A stretch of DNA of 64,000 bases from the NCBI GenBank assembly GCA_001414485.1, contig LLEY01000023.1, positions 124,001-188,000 on the forward strand, given 5' to 3'. Under the pieces are notes generated by a model. That model worked only from the letters and a program-made list of their open reading frames with translations. It searched no databases and was not told the DNA's origin. How positions within the stretch are numbered: position 1 is the first letter of the stretch; the number at the start of each line of letters is the position of its first letter. Of this stretch, positions 1 to 12,665 are shown one piece after another. The DNA is from Calycina herbarum (lineage: Eukaryota; Ascomycota; Leotiomycetes; Helotiales; Pezizellaceae). A program made the position numbers and the translations under genes.

Positions 1-2
1 AG

Positions 3-2006
3 AGGCCAACCCAGGCCCAGCGGCGTCAAGGCGAGGATAACGAGGAAGAAATTCGTTTGGAGGGTATTAAGAAACTTACTCAAACTTGGCAACGACACAG
101 AATTGTCTCTGCGTCTGAACGCAGGTATCAAAGTCTAGCTGACCGCAAGACTAGAGACCAAAATCCACTTGATATTGTTTACAAGACAGAAGATCCATCA
201 ATCGTTGTCACGGCCGAACTCGAAACACTTCCACTTCTCGAGACTGGTGATGTAGGAATCAGACGAGGTCAATTACTGGAACACGAATGGTTTCGAAAGG
301 CAAAGCTCGATATCAGTGCGCTAGCGGAAGCGATTCAAGCACCCGTTGAGCGTGGGGGTGTTCGAATGCAGAATAGAAGATGGCATTTCCGCCTTCATTA
401 CAATTGTTTTATCGGATCTGATATGACGACCTGGTTACTTGAGAACTTCGAGGATATTGAGACAAGAGAAGAGGCAGTTGAGCTCGGCAATATGCTCATG
501 GCAAAGGATGAGTTGCAGCGTATAAGAGAACGAGAGGTGGTTAAGGACAATGGAAAGGATAAGGATAGGGACATGGGTATCTTCGTCCATGTTGAAAAGC
601 GACACCCCTTTAGGGATGGGCAATACTTTTACCAAGTCACCGGGGAATTTGCAAAGCAACGCCCAGAGAGTCGAAGTGGTTGGTTTGGATCACGACGCCG
701 CGATATGTCTATTCCCTCTACGCCCATGTCGGAAAATATGTCGAGAGAATCTCCCCGACCCGAAAGATCAATCTCAAGTTCTCATCACGATGAAAAGTCT
801 TCCGATTCCGGTACCACAACACCAACCACAGCTGGTGGTAGTAAAAGACCAAAGGTGGCACTAAGCAAAGTAATGAAATATGATGTTGATCCTCGTGGGA
901 GGTCCTATCGGCCTGAGAGAATCAACCTTCATTATGACCGACTTCATAATCCCGACAACTGTTATCATATTAGAATCGACTGGATGGGTGTTACTGCTAA
1001 ACTAATTGAAGATGCGATAGAATCATGGGCGCGTACTGCCGAAGCTTACGGTCTTAGGCTTGTCGAAGCTCCTATTGGTGAAGCTTGCAGTATCACTTCT
1101 GTACACCCTTTCCGGAGTCCATATATTGTCGAACTCGCCATACAGCCTCCAGACCAGCAACCCAGAACATACTTCGATGTCAACTCTTTCGTTCCTCAGA
1201 TTCAAGGTAGTCCCGCTAGTCGTCATTACTATCAAAAAGCCATCATGAAAAAATTCAATTTTGTCCTCGATGTCGAAGCAGCCCGGAATTTTCCAAATAA
1301 TGTTGATGTCACCTATTCGTGGGGTCGACCCGACTTTAAATACACGCAATATATACATCGATCCGGAGTTTTACTTGCACAGATCACAGACAAAGGCGAC
1401 TTTCTCCTTCTCGCAAATCGATTATACAATAATCGATTATCCGCGGCATCGAAGGAGCTGGATAGGTACGTCAAAACCGACCATGAACGCAACAACCGGA
1501 TTCCATCGGGCTTGTACGGTCATTGGATCAACTCGGACAAAGCATCTCCCCCCAATTCCCCCATGATCCGCGCTCAGGCTACTACTAACTACCAAAACTC
1601 TCCTAACCTGCGTGCCACTTCTGACGTCTTGGGTCCTAGCCTTCCTGGTTCTAGGCTAAATAACATGACCACACCGGAGAGCATCAAGAATGAACTCGAG
1701 GGGTTTTGTCATAGTGCGTCGATGTTGGAGGATTTTTACAAGGAGGTTTTGGAGAGAAGTACGCCGCCTAGTGCTACGCCGCCGACGCTTAGGAGTCCGT
1801 ATGTGGGGAGTTTGTTGGATTCGCAAATTCCGGTTTTGGGGTTACCGCCGGGGGTGTTGAGTATGAGGGATTCGAGTCCGAGCCCGATGAGGTTTGGGGG
1901 CATGGGCATGGGGAGGAGACAGAGTGTTCAGACGGGGTTTAGTGGGGAGAGCGTGAGGCAGGATAGTCCGAAGGGGAGTATTGGGGAGAGTGATAAGGGG
2001 GTTTGA
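3..2006 (+). CDS. IML1: Iml1 / DEPDC5 homologue, 3' part (GATOR1/SEACIT subunit)
   Basis: The reading frame is open from base 3 and has no credible ATG near the edge, so the gene continues upstream of the window. A DEP domain is visible about 95-200 residues after base 57 ([20 protein letters not shown] ... [11 protein letters not shown]). It is followed by the conserved Iml1 C-terminal region ([34 protein letters not shown]) and a Ser/Pro-rich tail. Iml1 is the catalytic subunit of the GATOR1/SEACIT complex, a GTPase-activating protein for the Rag-type GTPase Gtr1 at the vacuole that lowers TORC1 activity when amino acids are scarce. It converges on the acetyltransferase gene at 2466. FNIP and TSC1 homologues, also TORC1 regulators, lie in the same window. 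Confidence 0.93.
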   Translation, partial: RPTQAQRRQGEDNEEEIRLEGIKKLTQTWQRHRIVSASERRYQSLADRKTRDQNPLDIVYKTEDPSIVVTAELETLPLLETGDVGIRRGQLLEHEWFRKAKLDISALAEAIQAPVERGGVRMQNRRWHFRLHYNCFIGSDMTTWLLENFEDIETREEAVELGNMLMAKDELQRIREREVVKDNGKDKDRDMGIFVHVEKRHPFRDGQYFYQVTGEFAKQRPESRSGWFGSRRRDMSIPSTPMSENMSRESPRPERSISSSHHDEKSSDSGTTTPTTAGGSKRPKVALSKVMKYDVDPRGRSYRPERINLHYDRLHNPDNCYHIRIDWMGVTAKLIEDAIESWARTAEAYGLRLVEAPIGEACSITSVHPFRSPYIVELAIQPPDQQPRTYFDVNSFVPQIQGSPASRHYYQKAIMKKFNFVLDVEAARNFPNNVDVTYSWGRPDFKYTQYIHRSGVLLAQITDKGDFLLLANRLYNNRLSAASKELDRYVKTDHERNNRIPSGLYGHWINSDKASPPNSPMIRAQATTNYQNSPNLRATSDVLGPSLPGSRLNNMTTPESIKNELEGFCHSASMLEDFYKEVLERSTPPSATPPTLRSPYVGSLLDSQIPVLGLPPGVLSMRDSSPSPMRFGGMGMGRRQSVQTGFSGESVRQDSPKGSIGESDKGV

Positions 2007-2465
2007 GGGGATTTGTGAATAGTGTATGATTTGGGTTGTGTGTGTAAATATTGGGCTATACCCGGAGTGGAGGTTTATTTTTTGCTTGGAGTACGGGTTA
2101 CTTTGAGCATGGAAGAATGTGTGGAATTAATAACGTTATGTTTTCAGGGACCATGGCTCTTCAAGTTGCTCTCTTATTGTATTGTTCCTTTACTTTCTTC
2201 TACCGATTTCTATTACTTCATTAAGTTCATTTTCCCTATCCACCAGGTTGTCTTTCCTTTATCCCCGTATCCACCAAAGTCCCTCATTATCGATCATTTC
2301 TTCGCCTCACTCTCCCCTTCAACACCTTTCGGCTCTCTAATCATAGCAACTAGACCGTCACAAGTCAGCGATCGTCCTTTACAATCCCACCCTCCTCCCA
2401 GCTTTTGTCTTCCTTCCCTTCCCCTCTCACTTCACATTACGACAAGAAACAAAAAAAGCTCCAAA
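2007..2465. other. Convergent intergenic spacer
   Basis: This 459-bp stretch lies between the Iml1 stop and the stop of the acetyltransferase on the other strand. It presumably holds both 3' untranslated regions. It is pyrimidine-rich on the + strand from about 2160. I see no gene or repeat in it. Confidence 0.6.
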
Positions 2466-3482
2466 CTAACCATGAACATGCACCTCCTCCCCACCACCCC
2501 ACTCTTTGAGCGGAACACTCAAACGTCCCATCTCCTTAAAGTCCCTCTTTTTATATACAAGTACACCCATAGGTGAGCCAGAGAGGAAACACTTCTTTTG
2601 CTCTTTGTCTGCGCGTTCGAGACCGATGTTTATTAGACGGCTTGCGAGACCGAGACGGCGGTAGTCGGGGGAGGTTACTAATTCTAGTAGTTCTGCGGGA
2701 GGGGGTCGTTAGTTTTTCAGTTCTTGGGTCATATCGAGGATTCATAGCAAGTCTGGACATTGAGTGTCCAAGATCCTCTTGGATAATATCTGTGACTTTT
2801 CACACTGGCAGGGGAAGTGATTTCATGATTCTTCTCGTTAAGATGAGAGACCAAAGTAGACAGCTTTGGAAAAAAATGAATATATACCGAAATAAGGAAC
2901 ACTAGGACGATATTTCGCCTCCATCTCCTCCAATTCCCTGCCGAATTTGCTTCGTAATTCGTAATTTATTCCCGGGGGATAGGGGGAGGTTGTTCGTTCT
3001 GCTACTATATATTCTACTGCCTTTTGTTTTTCTCATTAGCCTTTCTTCTCCCTTTAGCAACAACAATTCGGATACATTGTCTCACCTCTAACTCCCACCC
3101 CCAAACAGCAACAGCCGCCAATGTCGGAGGAGTAGACTCATAATCAACCACCTTATAAGCCCCGCATTTCCCACCAGATTTCGCAGCTGCACGGAGGATA
3201 CCTAGTGTACTAGCTTTTTCGTAGGCTAGGAAGTCAGCAGGTGCGACGTCTTTGAATTCTAGTTTGAGACGTGGGGAAGTTGTTGACGCGACTAGTCTGA
3301 GGGAGGTTAGAGGTGCACTTTTGTAGTGTAGTTGAACCAGAAGAATTGAGGTTGGATGGTTGTGAGAAAGTGAGCCCAAAATAAAATAAGAAAAGTAAAC
3401 GGAGAAAATATACATACATCCTCGCAATCTCGTCAACATCTCCTTCGACCACCTTCTCGATTCTAAATCTTTCTCCAGCCAT
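2466..3482 (-). CDS. GNAT-family N-acetyltransferase, four exons
   Basis: I propose exons 3482-3418, 3317-3076, 3001-2888 and 2692-2466 (minus strand), giving 215 residues with all phases consistent. The protein starts MAGERFRIEKVVEGDVDEIA, the usual beta1-alpha1 start of fungal GNAT proteins. The last exon carries the acetyl-CoA-binding segment YRRLGLASRL followed by GLERADKEQKKCFLSGSPMG, typical of motif A/B. The splice joining PYF to ELLELVTSPDY restores the beta4 strand. The first intron has donor GTATGT. The donor of intron 2 (GTATCC, chosen for phase) is the least certain. It would acetylate an amine of unknown identity; substrate cannot be read from the sequence. It converges with Iml1. 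Confidence 0.8.
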
Positions 3483-5199
3483 ATCAAATTGTATTAGAAA
3501 CTATTAGAAATAAGTCTCTCTATAGCAAAAGAAGTGTTTGATAAGCGAGTCTGAATTGGTAATAACAATAGCTCAAAATGAAGTGCAAATTAGAATGAAG
3601 CGAGACGAAAATACCAAGACCAAAACCAAAACCTTTATATACCCTCTCCCCTCCCTTCTCGTCCTCCCCGCCCAACGTTTCCCCCTTCACAATACACATG
3701 CTTACATCTCACTCTTTCAAGTAATCCCAGCCCCGAAGACCTACCCCGAACTCCGAAACCCCAGTTATACGCACTCACACTCCACACTTCACAACCAAAG
3801 ACTTGTAAACCTCAATAGCCTACTCCCTCACCAGTATCCCAACTTCCTATTCTAGTAAGAAACCACTTTGAAAACACCAGGCATCTACAAGTCTACGCAA
3901 GACGCTGGTGACGATAGAAATGCTGAGTACGTAGTCGCTGCAGCTTACATACCCCACCTCGAGCCCACGTCACCCCGCAAAGAATCTCTGCCTAGAATCA
4001 TGCGGAAAATAATAAAAATAAAAAATAAAAATAGACAGGCTCAACACTCCTCAAGTGTCTCAAGGGAACTCTCTGGTACCGGTGTACTTAACATTTTTTT
4101 CTCGACCAGCGAAAGTAGTTTCCCCAGCATCATTCTCCGACTTGTTCTAGGATCCTCGATTCTCCCAAACTCTCTCGGACAATCATTCACTCAGGTAACA
4201 AGCAGAAACGGGATGTTCACAGAGCTGAGCCCACTTCTGACTGGAATACGTTCAATCATTGCCTACCTCGCAAAGTCTCATTAGCCCTCAAACCCCATGC
4301 CCCAATTCCAGGAGAAAGCAAAGTAGACTTCACAACAAACCCCTCACAAAAACGCAAAACCCCAAGGAGAATCCAAAAGGGACATGCAGAATTAAAGTGT
4401 ATGCCATGTATTGATCGAAAAATGTGTTGTAAACCCTAAAAGTGGAAACTAAGCAGCTATCATCAGATGATCTAAAAACCAAGTGAACCCCTCATTCTTC
4501 AAATCAGATTCCAGAGCCATGCAGCTCCTTCCCCAACCTCCAAACAAGAACGCAGCCAGCCCCCCTTTCAAGAATTCCTAGCTGTATGCCATCCACAATT
4601 CATCTCTCAACTACACCATCCATCATCAAATCGTCAATGATACATGCCTCGAAATATTCCATTCATGATCCCCCGCCCTGATCATATTCCATGCAATTCA
4701 TTGAATCCATCATTAAAGTAATCCCCCCTCCCCCCATCCCCCCAAATTCCTCCAGCCCACCTAAAAGCGCAGCATACGAAATCTGAAAACCTCAAGTAAA
4801 AAAAGAGCCGGCCGCCCCCGAAACCCATTGCCATTCCCTGATGAAAAAAACGCCAAACGTTATGCAAACTCAAACAAATAAATCAAAACAAATGCGCACC
4901 CCCCAAACTGCCTGCCTGGTATCATTGACAAAGAAAGCGGCAGTAAGAAAAAGTCCTAAAACTCCTAAAAAGCCCAATCGCTAAATTTCATCCCTCTAGA
5001 CCTTTGTTGCGAAAAAGCAATGAAAATTATGCCCTGGCTCGCAACTGTGTATGTGACCTCTCTTTCTGTTTTACATGTGTGGGTATCTCGTTCATTCGTT
5101 CTGTTTCCTATGGTGACCGTCGTGTATTGTGTTGGTGGTAGTACAGACAAAAATGAAAAGAATTCTCTCAGAAACTTGGAAGATACGGGGCGAAGGAAC
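3483..5199. other. Intergenic region between acetyltransferase start and FNIP stop
   Basis: This stretch holds the upstream region of the minus-strand acetyltransferase and the 3' flank of the minus-strand FNIP gene. Short open frames here (for example 3538-3855 and 3868-4284) show no recognisable domain and no clear splice-supported extension. There are C-rich runs near 4720-4745. I see no repeat or RNA gene. Confidence 0.5.
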
Positions 5200-8100
5200 T
5201 TAATCCAAAGTCTCAATATTGACCAACCAATTTCTCACCCCCTCTCTCAAATGATTCTCCGTTCTCTCCATAACCGAGTCCTCCCCTCGCTTCTTGCTCT
5301 CCTCAACATCCCTTGCTACCGTCGTCAAGGCAGAAAGGAGGATCTCCTTACACTTAGTTCTAGGAACCTCGAGATGGTGCTCAGGAACAATTGGGGTCTT
5401 GATAGCATCCGAATTCGATCGTCCTCTGCCTCCGTCTCGGAGTGAGCTACCTTTGCGGGAAGTAGATCTCGATGAGCACTTGGAAGATGAATTTGATGAT
5501 TGTCCGGATTGGGCAATGATCTTTTCGACTGCTTGAATCAGGGTTTCATCCATAGCAATGATAGGCTCTTCGATGAATCTTTCTTCAACAGGAGCGCCAT
5601 AAATGCCAGCACCAGGAGTCAATTGTGCAGCTGAATAGACGTTTCCATAACGCGAGTCGATTGCAAGATTGGCAGCTGTGGCTTGAGTGACGTTCGGCTT
5701 CACGAGTCGTCGATACCGAATTCTCTTGATGCTGAAATTGGTGGTATCTGCAATGATAGCACTACAGACATCAACCCATCGGTCTGGGTGTCCATTGTCG
5801 GGATTAGGAGTGGAGCTGAAGGATGGTGTCGGCTCATCTCGCATCGATGCTTTGACTTCCTCAAGAAGACCATCTTGGGTAGGAATAGCCTGCAAAGAGA
5901 AATCCGGGTGATAAAGATGAAGCCAACCACCGACGTTCAAAGAAGTATCCAATTCACGAGAGTATTGTTCAAATCCATCCAAGCCATTTCCAAAGCCGGG
6001 AGTCGAGAGATAACCACTGCTTGATGGAGAGCTCACTGCTGTATCGAAAGATAGTTCTCCTGGAAGAGAAACATCGACATCGACAACACCATCTTCATTG
6101 ATGATAGTTTTGATAGGTGATTCGTATGCACCCTCCGGATTAGGCTTTCGTTCCAAGACGTGAATGGTCTGTTCGAGGATTTCCTCGGGTTGGTCTTCGG
6201 CTTGTTCCGTCTTATTTGGCTTAGCAGTTGTAGCACTACCATCTGATTTTCTCAGCTCTCGTCCTTGGTGGCCTTTGCTAGCTTGCGATGAATAGAGAGT
6301 GGCTTCTTGAACCATCTCAGCTAGTTTACCAGTAGCATTTTCGCCCTTGGAAATCGTAATTTCAGATCCGTCTCTTGAGAAAGGGTCGAATTCGGACGTC
6401 GTAGCTGTTGAACTTCGTCTCTTGCTGCTGAAGATGCTACTCATAGAAAAGCGACTCCATGGTGAATTCCCCCCAATAGAATCGTTGCTGACTCGGCCAC
6501 TGCTCTCACCTCGCGTCAAAGCACGATTCAGATCCTCAGTTGCCAGACTGCCACTACTACCTGGACGTGGATCAGGTCCGGTTCCTCTAATTGGTCGTCG
6601 GGTTGAGAAATGAGGCATCGTCGTAATGGGTGTCACCGTAGTCGTGGTTGCTGCGCTGCTCTTTCGAGTTCCGAGGTGACTTCCAGGAATTGGTAGATTT
6701 GCTGTCTTGATAGACGTAGCATCCGAAGTACGGCGAGCTTGATGAATATGTGGAGGGGGGTTCGCTTGCACTTCAGCAGGAAAGCTCATAGTTCGAGAAT
6801 GAGGACCTTTCCCAACATTGGCTTTCTTGTTAATCTTTCTACGTAGGGACTCTTCTCTCAAGATCGGGACTGCATAATTCGGAGGAGACTGAGAATATGC
6901 ACCAAATGATGCGGAGGTGCTAGGTCGATGACGAGGAAGTCCGAGTTGCTGATTTGGAGGCAAGAAAGATGACAGCAAAAAGATCAATCTCCGAGCCATC
7001 AATTTGTTTTCGGAAACAATAATGGTGCGTGCTGGAAGACATATCTCATCGTCCCTGTGGGATCTTTGACGCTGAAGATTTCGACGTCGATACCAACTTG
7101 GTCCGAGTGCTTGAAGCCATTCCGTGTGGTTACCAAGAAAGCCCGTCAAGAGGTTGAAAAAGAAGAAGCCCTCGTCTTTCGAACCGGCCCACTTTCCAAC
7201 CAATCTTGCTTCCTCACGCCAAATTCCCCATCGACCTTGACCAGTGATGACCTGGCTTGTCTTGATGCCACCAAGAATACGTTGTCGAGTAATGTCAGCT
7301 TCCTTGTGGATTATTTGAACCTGCATCAAACAATGCGCCGTCAACTGAACCAACTTGGCGTTAGTCTTTGGAACTTTGAATGGTTTGATATCCTCAACTA
7401 CTCGCTTTCCTGAAATAGAAACGCTGGCAGATGGAGTCCGTACGTGCGAAGAACTGTTACGATGGACTGGTGAGCTGATATCGGCTTGTTTGAGTAGAGG
7501 CAGCAATGCAGCGGTAGCTACGCCTTGCATATGAGAGAGGGTGCGCATAATAATATCCCAATGTTTTGTGACGAGTTCAATACGATCATCCACATCACTT
7601 GAATAGGAAGACTCCAAAGATTCTACTCCAAAGCCATGAACAATGCTCCAACCTGCACGGCGAGTCGAGTTGAATGATGAGGGACAAGACTCCTGATCGT
7701 TGTACGAGCCCGGGCCTCGAAAACTTGATCTAGAAGTCGGCATCGAAGGAGCGTGCGAGGCTGATGGCAGCTGGATCACGAGTCCAACCGCATACATTGG
7801 GGTTCGCTTCTGTTTTGGCTGGACCTTCTTTGATGCTGCCCCCGCATTCCCTCCAACCTTTGGAAAGGGGTAACCAGCGGATTCGCTGGGTTGTACATTT
7901 CCCGCTGTTGGTGTGACGGTTTGTGACGCGGAATCTTCTTCGATTTCTTCATCGTTGGGTAATGGAACAGGAAACATACGTGTAACCAATACTTTCTTTC
8001 TGTCACCCCCTCTTGGAGTGTTTGGGCTCATGTAGCCAGCCGATATCGGAGGTTGCGCAAAGTTGTCTGAAGTAAAGGATTGTGCCAGTTTGCTACTTCC

Positions 8101-8847
8101 ACGCATACTAGATCTTCCAAAGGAGGAATTCACATCACCACTGTATGAGCTAGATGCGAAAGGCGGGATGTTGTCTGAACTCTTGAGGAGGTGCATTTTG
8201 CAGGTGGTGCCTTTGTACGCCAGTACTTCAGAGGTTCCAAAGATGCAATTGCCAAATGTTGTGACCTCCTCCTTGTACTCTCGCAATGATCGCTGCCCAT
8301 CTGTCTCTGTGATACCTGTCTCTGGTGGGCCACCAAAGGGTTTTCGGTTGAAGGCGCCAAATCGTTGGGGTGAAGGTGGTGGTGCAGTTTGCTCCTGCTG
8401 TACCACAGCTGGTCTTGCAGTTTGTTGTCCTACACTTGGCTTTCTTGCTGAGCTGATGGAGCGTCTGCCTTCGGATCGGGGTGGGTATACGGAGCCATTG
8501 CTGGAAGCTTGCCGATCTAAGGGTGGTGATTGAGGTGGGGGGGTATGGGTATCGTAGAGGAGAGTGGGCAAGCCCGTAGTAGGTGTGGCCTCCTGCATAA
8601 TTATAACTCTGACATCTCGCATCTCCAGATCGATCTCACCATTGATGTCGAAACTGGTCATGGCGGCGGGAGTGAGAACTGTTTCGGTGGAGAGAGGGAA
8701 GACTTGGTCATTGTGACAAAGCGAGGCGGGGTCAGGGAATAGAAGACTGTGGGTGAATTGGTCCTCCAAATTGGAGTCTAGAGGGTTCTTGGATCGTGGT
8801 GTTGTGCCACCGCTGCTAGAGAGCAATTTCCCTAGCAAAGACGACAT
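5200..8847 (-). CDS. Folliculin-interacting protein (FNIP/Lst4) homologue
   Basis: This single uninterrupted frame of 1215 residues starts MSSLLGKLLSS. N-terminal FNIP blocks appear around residues 65-90 (FDINGEIDLEMRDVRVIIMQ), 200-220 (FGTSEVLAYKGTTCKMHLL) and 285-360 (KKVLVTRMFPVPLP, MYAVGLVIQLP). The middle block is near 570-635 (EWLQALGPSWYRRRN, ENKLMARRLIFLLSSFLP) and the C-terminal block near 990-1210 (GGWLHLYHPDFSLQAIPTQD, NWLVNIETLD). The intervening Ser/Thr/Pro-rich stretches look disordered. With folliculin (Lst7), Lst4/FNIP forms the GTPase-activating complex for RagC/Gtr2 that controls TORC1 at the vacuole or lysosome. The three-block order and length fit the family. Confidence 0.92.
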   Translation of the reverse strand: MSSLLGKLLSSSGGTTPRSKNPLDSNLEDQFTHSLLFPDPASLCHNDQVFPLSTETVLTPAAMTSFDINGEIDLEMRDVRVIIMQEATPTTGLPTLLYDTHTPPPQSPPLDRQASSNGSVYPPRSEGRRSISSARKPSVGQQTARPAVVQQEQTAPPPSPQRFGAFNRKPFGGPPETGITETDGQRSLREYKEEVTTFGNCIFGTSEVLAYKGTTCKMHLLKSSDNIPPFASSSYSGDVNSSFGRSSMRGSSKLAQSFTSDNFAQPPISAGYMSPNTPRGGDRKKVLVTRMFPVPLPNDEEIEEDSASQTVTPTAGNVQPSESAGYPFPKVGGNAGAASKKVQPKQKRTPMYAVGLVIQLPSASHAPSMPTSRSSFRGPGSYNDQESCPSSFNSTRRAGWSIVHGFGVESLESSYSSDVDDRIELVTKHWDIIMRTLSHMQGVATAALLPLLKQADISSPVHRNSSSHVRTPSASVSISGKRVVEDIKPFKVPKTNAKLVQLTAHCLMQVQIIHKEADITRQRILGGIKTSQVITGQGRWGIWREEARLVGKWAGSKDEGFFFFNLLTGFLGNHTEWLQALGPSWYRRRNLQRQRSHRDDEICLPARTIIVSENKLMARRLIFLLSSFLPPNQQLGLPRHRPSTSASFGAYSQSPPNYAVPILREESLRRKINKKANVGKGPHSRTMSFPAEVQANPPPHIHQARRTSDATSIKTANLPIPGSHLGTRKSSAATTTTVTPITTMPHFSTRRPIRGTGPDPRPGSSGSLATEDLNRALTRGESSGRVSNDSIGGNSPWSRFSMSSIFSSKRRSSTATTSEFDPFSRDGSEITISKGENATGKLAEMVQEATLYSSQASKGHQGRELRKSDGSATTAKPNKTEQAEDQPEEILEQTIHVLERKPNPEGAYESPIKTIINEDGVVDVDVSLPGELSFDTAVSSPSSSGYLSTPGFGNGLDGFEQYSRELDTSLNVGGWLHLYHPDFSLQAIPTQDGLLEEVKASMRDEPTPSFSSTPNPDNGHPDRWVDVCSAIIADTTNFSIKRIRYRRLVKPNVTQATAANLAIDSRYGNVYSAAQLTPGAGIYGAPVEERFIEEPIIAMDETLIQAVEKIIAQSGQSSNSSSKCSSRSTSRKGSSLRDGGRGRSNSDAIKTPIVPEHHLEVPRTKCKEILLSALTTVARDVEESKKRGEDSVMERTENHLREGVRNWLVNIETLD

Positions 8848-9164
8848 GGTGAAGGTGGTTGTTCAGTTTGCGCGGTAGTTTTGAGTAATGGGTGCCCCAG
8901 TCGCAGAAGGCTAGACAATGGTTATCTGCTTGCACGCAGGCATTGCAGCAACATGTTGCCCATTGTCGGTGGATGCTAGAGAAGAGAGTGTGTATGTGTA
9001 TAGGTGGGAGGAGGTGGGAGGTGAAGGTGGTGCGAGGTACTGGACAGTACTGGACTGTACTGCGGGACAAGTGACTGTAATGCGCGTTCGGCTTCACTTT
9101 CGGATGGGAGATGAAGCCGGTTGATCTGGTGGTGGGAGAGAAAGTCGCGTCTTTTCTTGGTGTT

Positions 9165-9202
9165 TGCTCAATGCTCAATGCTCAATGCTCAATGCTCAAT
9201 GC
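9165..9202. repeat. Heptamer tandem repeat (TGCTCAA)
   Basis: Five perfect copies of TGCTCAA plus a partial TGC lie about 320 bp upstream of the FNIP ATG. The position is plausible for the promoter or 5' untranslated region of FNIP. Any regulatory role is speculation. Confidence 0.9.
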
Positions 9203-12200
9203 CGTTGCAGTGAGCGATTGTGCACTGAGAAGTTGAAGGTAGAATGGTGTTGTGTGTAGAGAAGAACAGGTAGTGGTGGTGGTGGTGGTGAACTACAAAC
9301 TACAGTCACCCTGGAATAAGGTTAGATCGGACTTGCAGTGGGCCGAGATGGCTAGACCCGATAGACCCGACTTTCAAAAGTTCAAAAGGCGGTCTGTCAG
9401 AAAGAAGACCAGGATTCAGTGGATGGAAGCCCCACGACAAAGAACCAAAGAACCTATCACACCCTTCACTCTTAGTAATGCTGGCGTCTGCAATGGAGAA
9501 GGAAAGCATTAACCGTTGGTAAAAGATTGCCCTATGAGGTGGAGCGTGGGTACTATATGGGTACCAGCGCAACTCTCCCCCACTACCTTGGGAAAACGAC
9601 AAGATATATCACAAAACCAACGCTATGGCACTATAGCACTTATAGCACTATGGCAACGTCTCCCTTGCATCGTCATCTTTTCTAGTCTTCATCCTTCATG
9701 AAATAGGATTGGACGTGATCAGCAGGTATCGTATCGTCAGACTCTCGCCTCTTCTTTCGTGAACCGAGGGCTAAACGTGGATCCCGGAAAGCTGGGTAAT
9801 AGTGTAACCCCCGAGCAAGACGAGGATAGGTGGACTGGTCCAGCTATTACCGGGCGGATTATTGTACTGTTACTGTCCACGTACTCTACTCGACTCGAGC
9901 TCTTCATGTCAGGGGAAACGAGTTGGTTGGGCTCTTCCCCCCTCGCTTGCATTATTCATTGGGCACCACTCACCTCCAGCTTCCGTCTTTTCCGATTGAC
10001 TTTCTTAGTCTTTGCTCCCTTATCTAATATTACTTTTCCCAGATATACATTTTGTGCGAGTACTGTACTGTACATCAAGTATTGAAATCGTATTCAGCTC
10101 AATGTACTGTTTTCAAGTCCGTGGGAGCCGGTTGGTGTTGCAGTGCAGTACATTGCCTCGGATCTTGGGTAGGATGATATATCAGAAAGAGATCTCTGAG
10201 TCACTGCTACTTCACAAGAGGCGAGTGCGAGTCTCATCTTGCTCGGTACGTGCTGAGGATCACCTTATCAGGTAGTACAAAGAGGCGAAGTATAAGAGCA
10301 GGCAGCAAGCGATATGATATCCTCAGATAACCGTTGGAAGATGTTGGCGTTGGTCTTTAGCGATGCTGTCGAAACGAGGCCGTCCACCAATCTCCCCGGG
10401 ACAGACGGTGAAGCATGGCATGCAATCAACGATAACGCATCCCAGCTTGCATGGCATATCGCATACAACTGTACGTACATGCGCCACTATCAGATAATCA
10501 TATCCCAAGAATCTGCATCGGGACGAATGGAAGACCTCGACCAGATGTTTCCGCACCCATCCGTCTGCCAAAACGTCTCCAACGTCGGCCAGCTGCAGCC
10601 GCCTTTCCTCAGACCACAACTTACACCTCGAGTTTTCTTGTGCACGTCATCCCAAGTTCAGCCTTCACAAGAAATCAAATGGAGGAAATTAAGTTCACGA
10701 ACAAAACACCGAGCACAACTCCCGAATAGCATCATAAAAAGGAAATGAACATCCACCCTCTTCTAATCAACCATTCCCGTCCTACAACAAATGTAAAACA
10801 GCTTAAGACGTAATAGTAATCTCCAAACGATCTTCCCGTGTAACAAGGCGACACAGCCTTGTCCCCGAACCGAGGTCAAATCTCACGATGCGTTGGCGCA
10901 ACAGGTGACCTCTTTTCCCCAAAAGAAACTTGGAAATGACTGAGTGACTCTCCTTTTGTTGGATACGAGTATATCCTCATCAAACACGGCTGACACTGAT
11001 GATCTCTTTCTCAAAGAAATGAGAACAGTGCCTCTCGTGTCACGTTCCTGACCAGCTCATCTGGATCTTCACGAGCCGCCCACTCGTGGTGATCGCCAAC
11101 AAGAATAAGCAGAACTGAGAACAACACATTATGAGTCCAAGCCTGACATGAAACAAATTCCAATAAGACACACCTATACTACCTATACCATCTCTCATAT
11201 TGCCATTCTCTCCTTCCTTTTCTTGAGGATTGCCCCAGGTTCCACAGGCAACAAGGTGGGTACGTAATTTTTGGAAAGGTCGGTGAGGCTCCTGCGAGGT
11301 ATCGTATCTTGCAAGGGATCCCACCAATGTACTTACTTGGATGTACAGCCTCACTTTTGTATCATCTCCTCTTTCGCACCCTCTTTTAAATCTTAATAGC
11401 CAATAGTTAAATACTTGATTTTTACAAATTCAAGCGCGATCCGCGCACGGAGCATCTTTTACAAGTTCACGAGGAGGGAAGTGGGAGTGAGTGGGGTCAA
11501 ACGACTTTGTGTGCGAGGAAGGGCTTGATTCTTGACTGATACGAAGAAGAAAAGTGAAGTGGCTTAAGCTCTAAGAGACTTCGAATACCTTTCAGTCACA
11601 TGTTTCAATTGGCGAAGAGAAGGGTATGTAGATTATTTAAATTTTGTTTTTTGGACTCGTAACTCGTCAACCTATGAACGCCCAAGAAATCGACAATTAC
11701 GGATCTCGGTATTTCCTTCCCTCTTAACCACTTCCTAAAAACCTACTCTCAACTTTCTCTCTCCCGAAATATCTAAACTTAATCTAATGAACACTCATGT
11801 CCCTGAACCCCCTCTTCAAAATAACCCTGGAAAGCTTTCTTCTTCAAATCTTTATCCTCGCTATCTCTCTTCCCCTCTCCGCGAAACAGACCCCTCTTCC
11901 CCCATTTCCAAACCTCAAACCCCGCACAAATAGCACGCCCTCCACAAATACGATTCCCCACTCCTAACCAATGCCCATATGTTTAAACCGTATAAACAAG
12001 AACAGCAATATAAAAAACGCAACAACAACCCGAAGGAAAAGCTGATTCCAAATAGTTCTTAGGTTAGGCTCCATACAAAAGGATAATCCGTGCAAATTTA
12101 TCATTTCCCAGGCGAGAAAAGGAGTAGACCAAGTAAGACAAACAAAGGTGTCTGGTTGCTCAAGCGCGAAAGACGCCCTCGCAGTCGACGGGATATTGAT

Positions 12201-12389
12201 ATTTGGAGAGAGAGCCGAGGTTGAAGTCTGAGAAATGAAAGAAGATAAGAGATGAAGTGCTGCCATCTGGAAACTATAGATGAGTATGTCGAGGAGGACT
12301 TTCCTTGTGGAAACGTCGATTAGGCAATATATGTACGGTTTTTACATTTAGAGTATAACCAGACTGCTCTCCCATATATATAATCTCTT

Positions 12390-12665
12390 GTTGTTGAAAA
12401 AAGGGGGTAAAACTTAGCAAACACAACAAGCTTGAAGCAGGCAGGTAGAGATTGAATGTAAATCCTCGTTAAGGTCTATAATTTAGAAAGGGCAACTGTT
12501 GGAAACTGGCATCGTGGAAAGCATTTCTTGTTGTCGAAACGAATCGCGGGGGAGGGTAAAACTTGGGTCCTGCGGCAAACACAATAAATTTGAATCAGCA
12601 AGGTAGAGGTTGAGTCTGGAGTTTGGAAAGGGAAGCGTTTAAAAAAAAGGCATCGTGGAAAGGTC
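12390..12665. repeat. Imperfect direct duplication of about 140 bp
   Basis: Two adjacent diverged copies share the order TTGTTG, GGGTAAAACTT, CAAACACAA, GCAGGTAGAG or GCAAGGTAGAG, AAAGGG and GGCATCGTGGAAAG. The first copy starts near 12390 and the second near 12528. The second copy also resembles 37392-37432 on the far side of the transposon nest (CGAATCGCGGGGGAGG against GAATCGCGGGGAGG). I do not recognise the source. Confidence 0.6.

Noticed and set aside
3538..4284. Two plus-strand frames of 105 and 138 codons
   Set aside because: They lie in the flank between the acetyltransferase and FNIP and show low-complexity, intergenic-like composition without domains.
10314..10748. 144-codon open frame
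   Set aside because: It shows no domain, signal peptide or splice-supported extension, and another frame of similar length overlaps on the opposite strand. Not enough to call a gene.
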